From the NCBI GenBank assembly GCA_938020505.1, contig CALIHR010000014.1:12105-76104 (forward strand): a DNA stretch of 64,000 bases, in the 5' to 3' direction. A program made the position numbers and the translations under genes. Below the pieces are notes generated by a model. The model searched no databases, was not told where the DNA came from, and was given only the letters and a program-made list of their open reading frames with translations. Below are positions 62,188-64,000 of the stretch, piece by piece. Origin of the DNA: an uncultured Actinobaculum sp. (GTDB taxonomy: Bacteria > Actinomycetota > Actinomycetes > Actinomycetales > Actinomycetaceae). The number at the start of each line of letters is the position of its first letter. Within the stretch, counting starts at the first letter, position 1.

Positions 62188-64000
62188 ATGATACGCAGCG
62201 GGAAATGGAGGGCGCGCGTCGGCCTTGTCTCGGCAATGGCCGTCATAGGCGCGGGGGCCTTGGCCCCTCAGGCGGCCCACGCCGAGGGCACGCCGACCCC
62301 GCCCGCCCCCGGCGGCGCCGAACAAAAGACCGGCGGCCAGCAGAATGACGGAGGCCAAAAGCAGGCCGGCGGAACCGCGCAACGGAAAAACAAAGACGAG
62401 ATTCGGCAGAGGCTTCAAAGCCTGAAAAGCAGGGCCCACGCCGCCCCCGGGTTCACGGGCAAGTGGTTCGTCCAGTTCGCCGAAAAACCGACCCTCAAGG
62501 GCGGGTCAGCCAAGACGATCACGGCCCAGCAGAAGACTTTCCGCTCGACCGCCCCGAAGGACGTCAAAGTCACCGACTCCTATTCGAAGGTCTGGAACGG
62601 GGTGGCGGTCAAGGCCGAAGACAAAGACTTGGAGAAGATCCTCAAAGCCAGAAACGTCAAAGCCGTCTTCCCCGTCCTGAACGTCCAGCGACCGGAAGAA
62701 CCCGCCCAAAAGCCCGAGCAGAAGGACGGCGTCAAGCCCGCTCTTTTCACGGCCGGAGACCTCACGGGCATTCCTTACGCCCACAAAGAGCTGGGATTGA
62801 CGGGCAAGGGAATCAAGATCGGGATCATCGACACCGGCATCGACATCGACCATCCCGCCTTCGGCGGATCGGGCACACCCGGATCGGCGACCTTCCCCAC
62901 GTCCAAAGTCATCGCCGGATACGACTTCGTCGGAGACAAATACAACAACGACAGCGGTTCCAACGCCTACGACCCCAATCCGAAACCCGACCCGGTTCCC
63001 AACGACTGCAACAACCACGGAACCCATGTGGCCAGCATCGCCGCCGGAAACGACAAGGCGAGAAAGCTCCAGGGCGTCGCCCCCGACGCCAAACTCGGCG
63101 TCTACAGAGTCTTTGGCTGCAATGGCCATACTGGAAACGACGTCATACTCGCGGCCATGGAGCGCGCCGCCGCGGACGGCATGGACGTGGTCAACATGTC
63201 CTTGGGCGCCGACTTGGCGTCGTGGCCCAACTATCCGACGGCGGCCGCCGCGGACGCCATGGCTGACTCGGGCATCGTCGTCACCGCCTCGGCGGGAAAC
63301 TCGCGCATTAAGGGAGTTTTCGCCAACGGGGCCCCCTCCGTTGCCCACACGGCGATCAGCGTCGGCTCGGTCGACAATACCCATACGCGTTCCTCCGCAT
63401 TCAAGGGCCCCGACGGGAAACTCGTAGCCTACACGGCCATAAAGGCAACCCCGGATGCGCCGGCCTCCGGAAAGCTGGAGCTCGCAGTTTACCCTGACGG
63501 GAAGAAGACAGGCGGCGTCGACCTTCCCGGCACGCCTTTCAAAGGCAAAGCCGTCCTCATCGCCCGCGGGAGCAGCAGTTTCCACAAAAAGGCTTTGGCC
63601 GCCCAGAACGACGGCGCAGCGGCCGTGATCATCTACAACAACGAAGAGGGAGCCCTTGCAGCAGACGCCGGAGGCGAGCCCGCCATCCGGATCCCCGCGG
63701 CCGGCGTCACTCAGGCCGAGGGCGCGAAGCTCGAAGCGGCCGCGGCCGCGGGTCCGGCGTCAATCGAATGGACGCGCCAGGAGGTCGTGAGCGCGAACTC
63801 CAACGGAGGCGCGCTTTCCAGTTTCTCGTCTTTCGGCTTGGCGGCGGATCTGACGGTCAAACCGGACGTCCTCGCCCCGGGAGGCAACATCTACGCGGCC
63901 GTCCCCGTCAAAAAGCAAGGCGACCGGGAATATGCAAGCTATTCCGGCACGTCGATGGCTTCCCCGCACGCGGCCGGCGCCGCGGCGCTGCTGCTGCAGT
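62188..64000 (+). CDS. Secreted subtilisin-like serine protease (S8), partial at window edge
   Basis: The first 604 codons of an exported protease. A signal peptide (MIRSGKWRAR, then a hydrophobic core, cleavage after about AHA at 32) is followed by a Pro/Gly/Gln-rich linker, an I9-type propeptide (FTGKWFVQFAEKP to VKAVFPV, about 90-165) and the S8 domain with D215 (GIIDTGIDID), H277 (NNHGTHVAS) and S589 (SGTSMASPHA). A PA domain (about 425-530) is inserted before the Ser, as in C5a-peptidase/Vpr-like proteases. GGGAG lies 5 nt before the ATG. It is likely cell-surface or secreted and may act on host or environmental proteins; the C-terminus is missing. Confidence 0.93.
   Translation, partial: MIRSGKWRARVGLVSAMAVIGAGALAPQAAHAEGTPTPPAPGGAEQKTGGQQNDGGQKQAGGTAQRKNKDEIRQRLQSLKSRAHAAPGFTGKWFVQFAEKPTLKGGSAKTITAQQKTFRSTAPKDVKVTDSYSKVWNGVAVKAEDKDLEKILKARNVKAVFPVLNVQRPEEPAQKPEQKDGVKPALFTAGDLTGIPYAHKELGLTGKGIKIGIIDTGIDIDHPAFGGSGTPGSATFPTSKVIAGYDFVGDKYNNDSGSNAYDPNPKPDPVPNDCNNHGTHVASIAAGNDKARKLQGVAPDAKLGVYRVFGCNGHTGNDVILAAMERAAADGMDVVNMSLGADLASWPNYPTAAAADAMADSGIVVTASAGNSRIKGVFANGAPSVAHTAISVGSVDNTHTRSSAFKGPDGKLVAYTAIKATPDAPASGKLELAVYPDGKKTGGVDLPGTPFKGKAVLIARGSSSFHKKALAAQNDGAAAVIIYNNEEGALAADAGGEPAIRIPAAGVTQAEGAKLEAAAAAGPASIEWTRQEVVSANSNGGALSSFSSFGLAADLTVKPDVLAPGGNIYAAVPVKKQGDREYASYSGTSMASPHAAGAAALLLQ

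Overview
The window reads as a chromosomal segment of a high-GC Gram-positive actinobacterium. The signs are whiA, pafA/dop/pup/ARC, pdtaR, opcA next to zwf, many GTG starts, TANNNT -10 boxes and actinobacterial gene order (uvrC-rapZ-yvcK-whiA-gap-pgk-tpiA-secG; trpE-trpC-trpB-trpA-lgt-pyk; pdtaR-thioesterase-polA-rpsA; ARC-dop-pup-pafA). A pupylation locus without 20S proteasome genes points to lineages such as Actinomycetaceae or Corynebacteriaceae-like groups rather than mycobacteria or streptomycetes. Genus cannot be fixed from the sequence. Nothing looks like a prophage, insertion sequence or CRISPR array; both window edges cut a gene (xerD-like at the left, a secreted subtilase at the right).

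Layout. 1-9.2 kb: a XerC/XerD-type recombinase (partial), then central carbon metabolism: tkt, zwf, opcA on the plus strand facing secG, tpiA, pgk, gap on the minus strand. 9.5-17.6 kb: whiA, yvcK, rapZ, uvrC, uvrA, all minus, with a LexA-type SOS box and a leaderless promoter at uvrA. 17.8-24.3 kb: a YciI-like protein, an SBF-type transporter, terC behind a probable yybP-ykoY (Mn2+) riboswitch, uvrB behind a second SOS box, and coaE enlarged by low-complexity insertions.

24.6-36.4 kb is the accessory part: an aldo/keto reductase followed by an allantoin/ureide utilisation island (hyi, gcl, a DUF3830 protein, an aspartate-transcarbamylase-like enzyme lacking the aspartate-binding residues, allantoinase, an IclR regulator, two NCS1 permeases and an Asp/Glu/hydantoin-racemase-like protein). 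It sits between rpsA and coaE, which are neighbours in many actinobacteria. A TTCCAC box, repeated at exactly 21 bp, occurs in front of both the allB operon and the permease/racemase operon and is the likely IclR operator. In outline, ureide is imported, isomerised and hydrolysed, the ureido intermediate is probably handled by the carbamoyltransferase (possibly yielding carbamoyl phosphate), and glyoxylate enters central metabolism through Gcl and Hyi. Allantoate hydrolase, ureidoglycolate lyase, tartronate-semialdehyde reductase and glycerate kinase are not in the window.

36.8-50.3 kb: rpsA, a methyltransferase, polA, a hotdog thioesterase, pdtaR, tRNA-Leu(CAA), pyk, lgt and trpA-B-C-E. 50.4-58.3 kb: an FKBP-like lipoprotein, then pafA, pup, dop, ARC/mpa, trmI and a RecB-family nuclease; ARC lacks the proteasome-docking tail, fitting the missing prcBA. 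58.5-64 kb: a HAD phosphatase, uppP, an aldo/keto reductase with a degenerate active site, a very acidic small protein and the start of a secreted S8 protease preceded by three 23-bp iterons.

At least nine genes have a TANNNT box only 6-8 nt before the start codon and no Shine-Dalgarno, so leaderless transcription appears common here.
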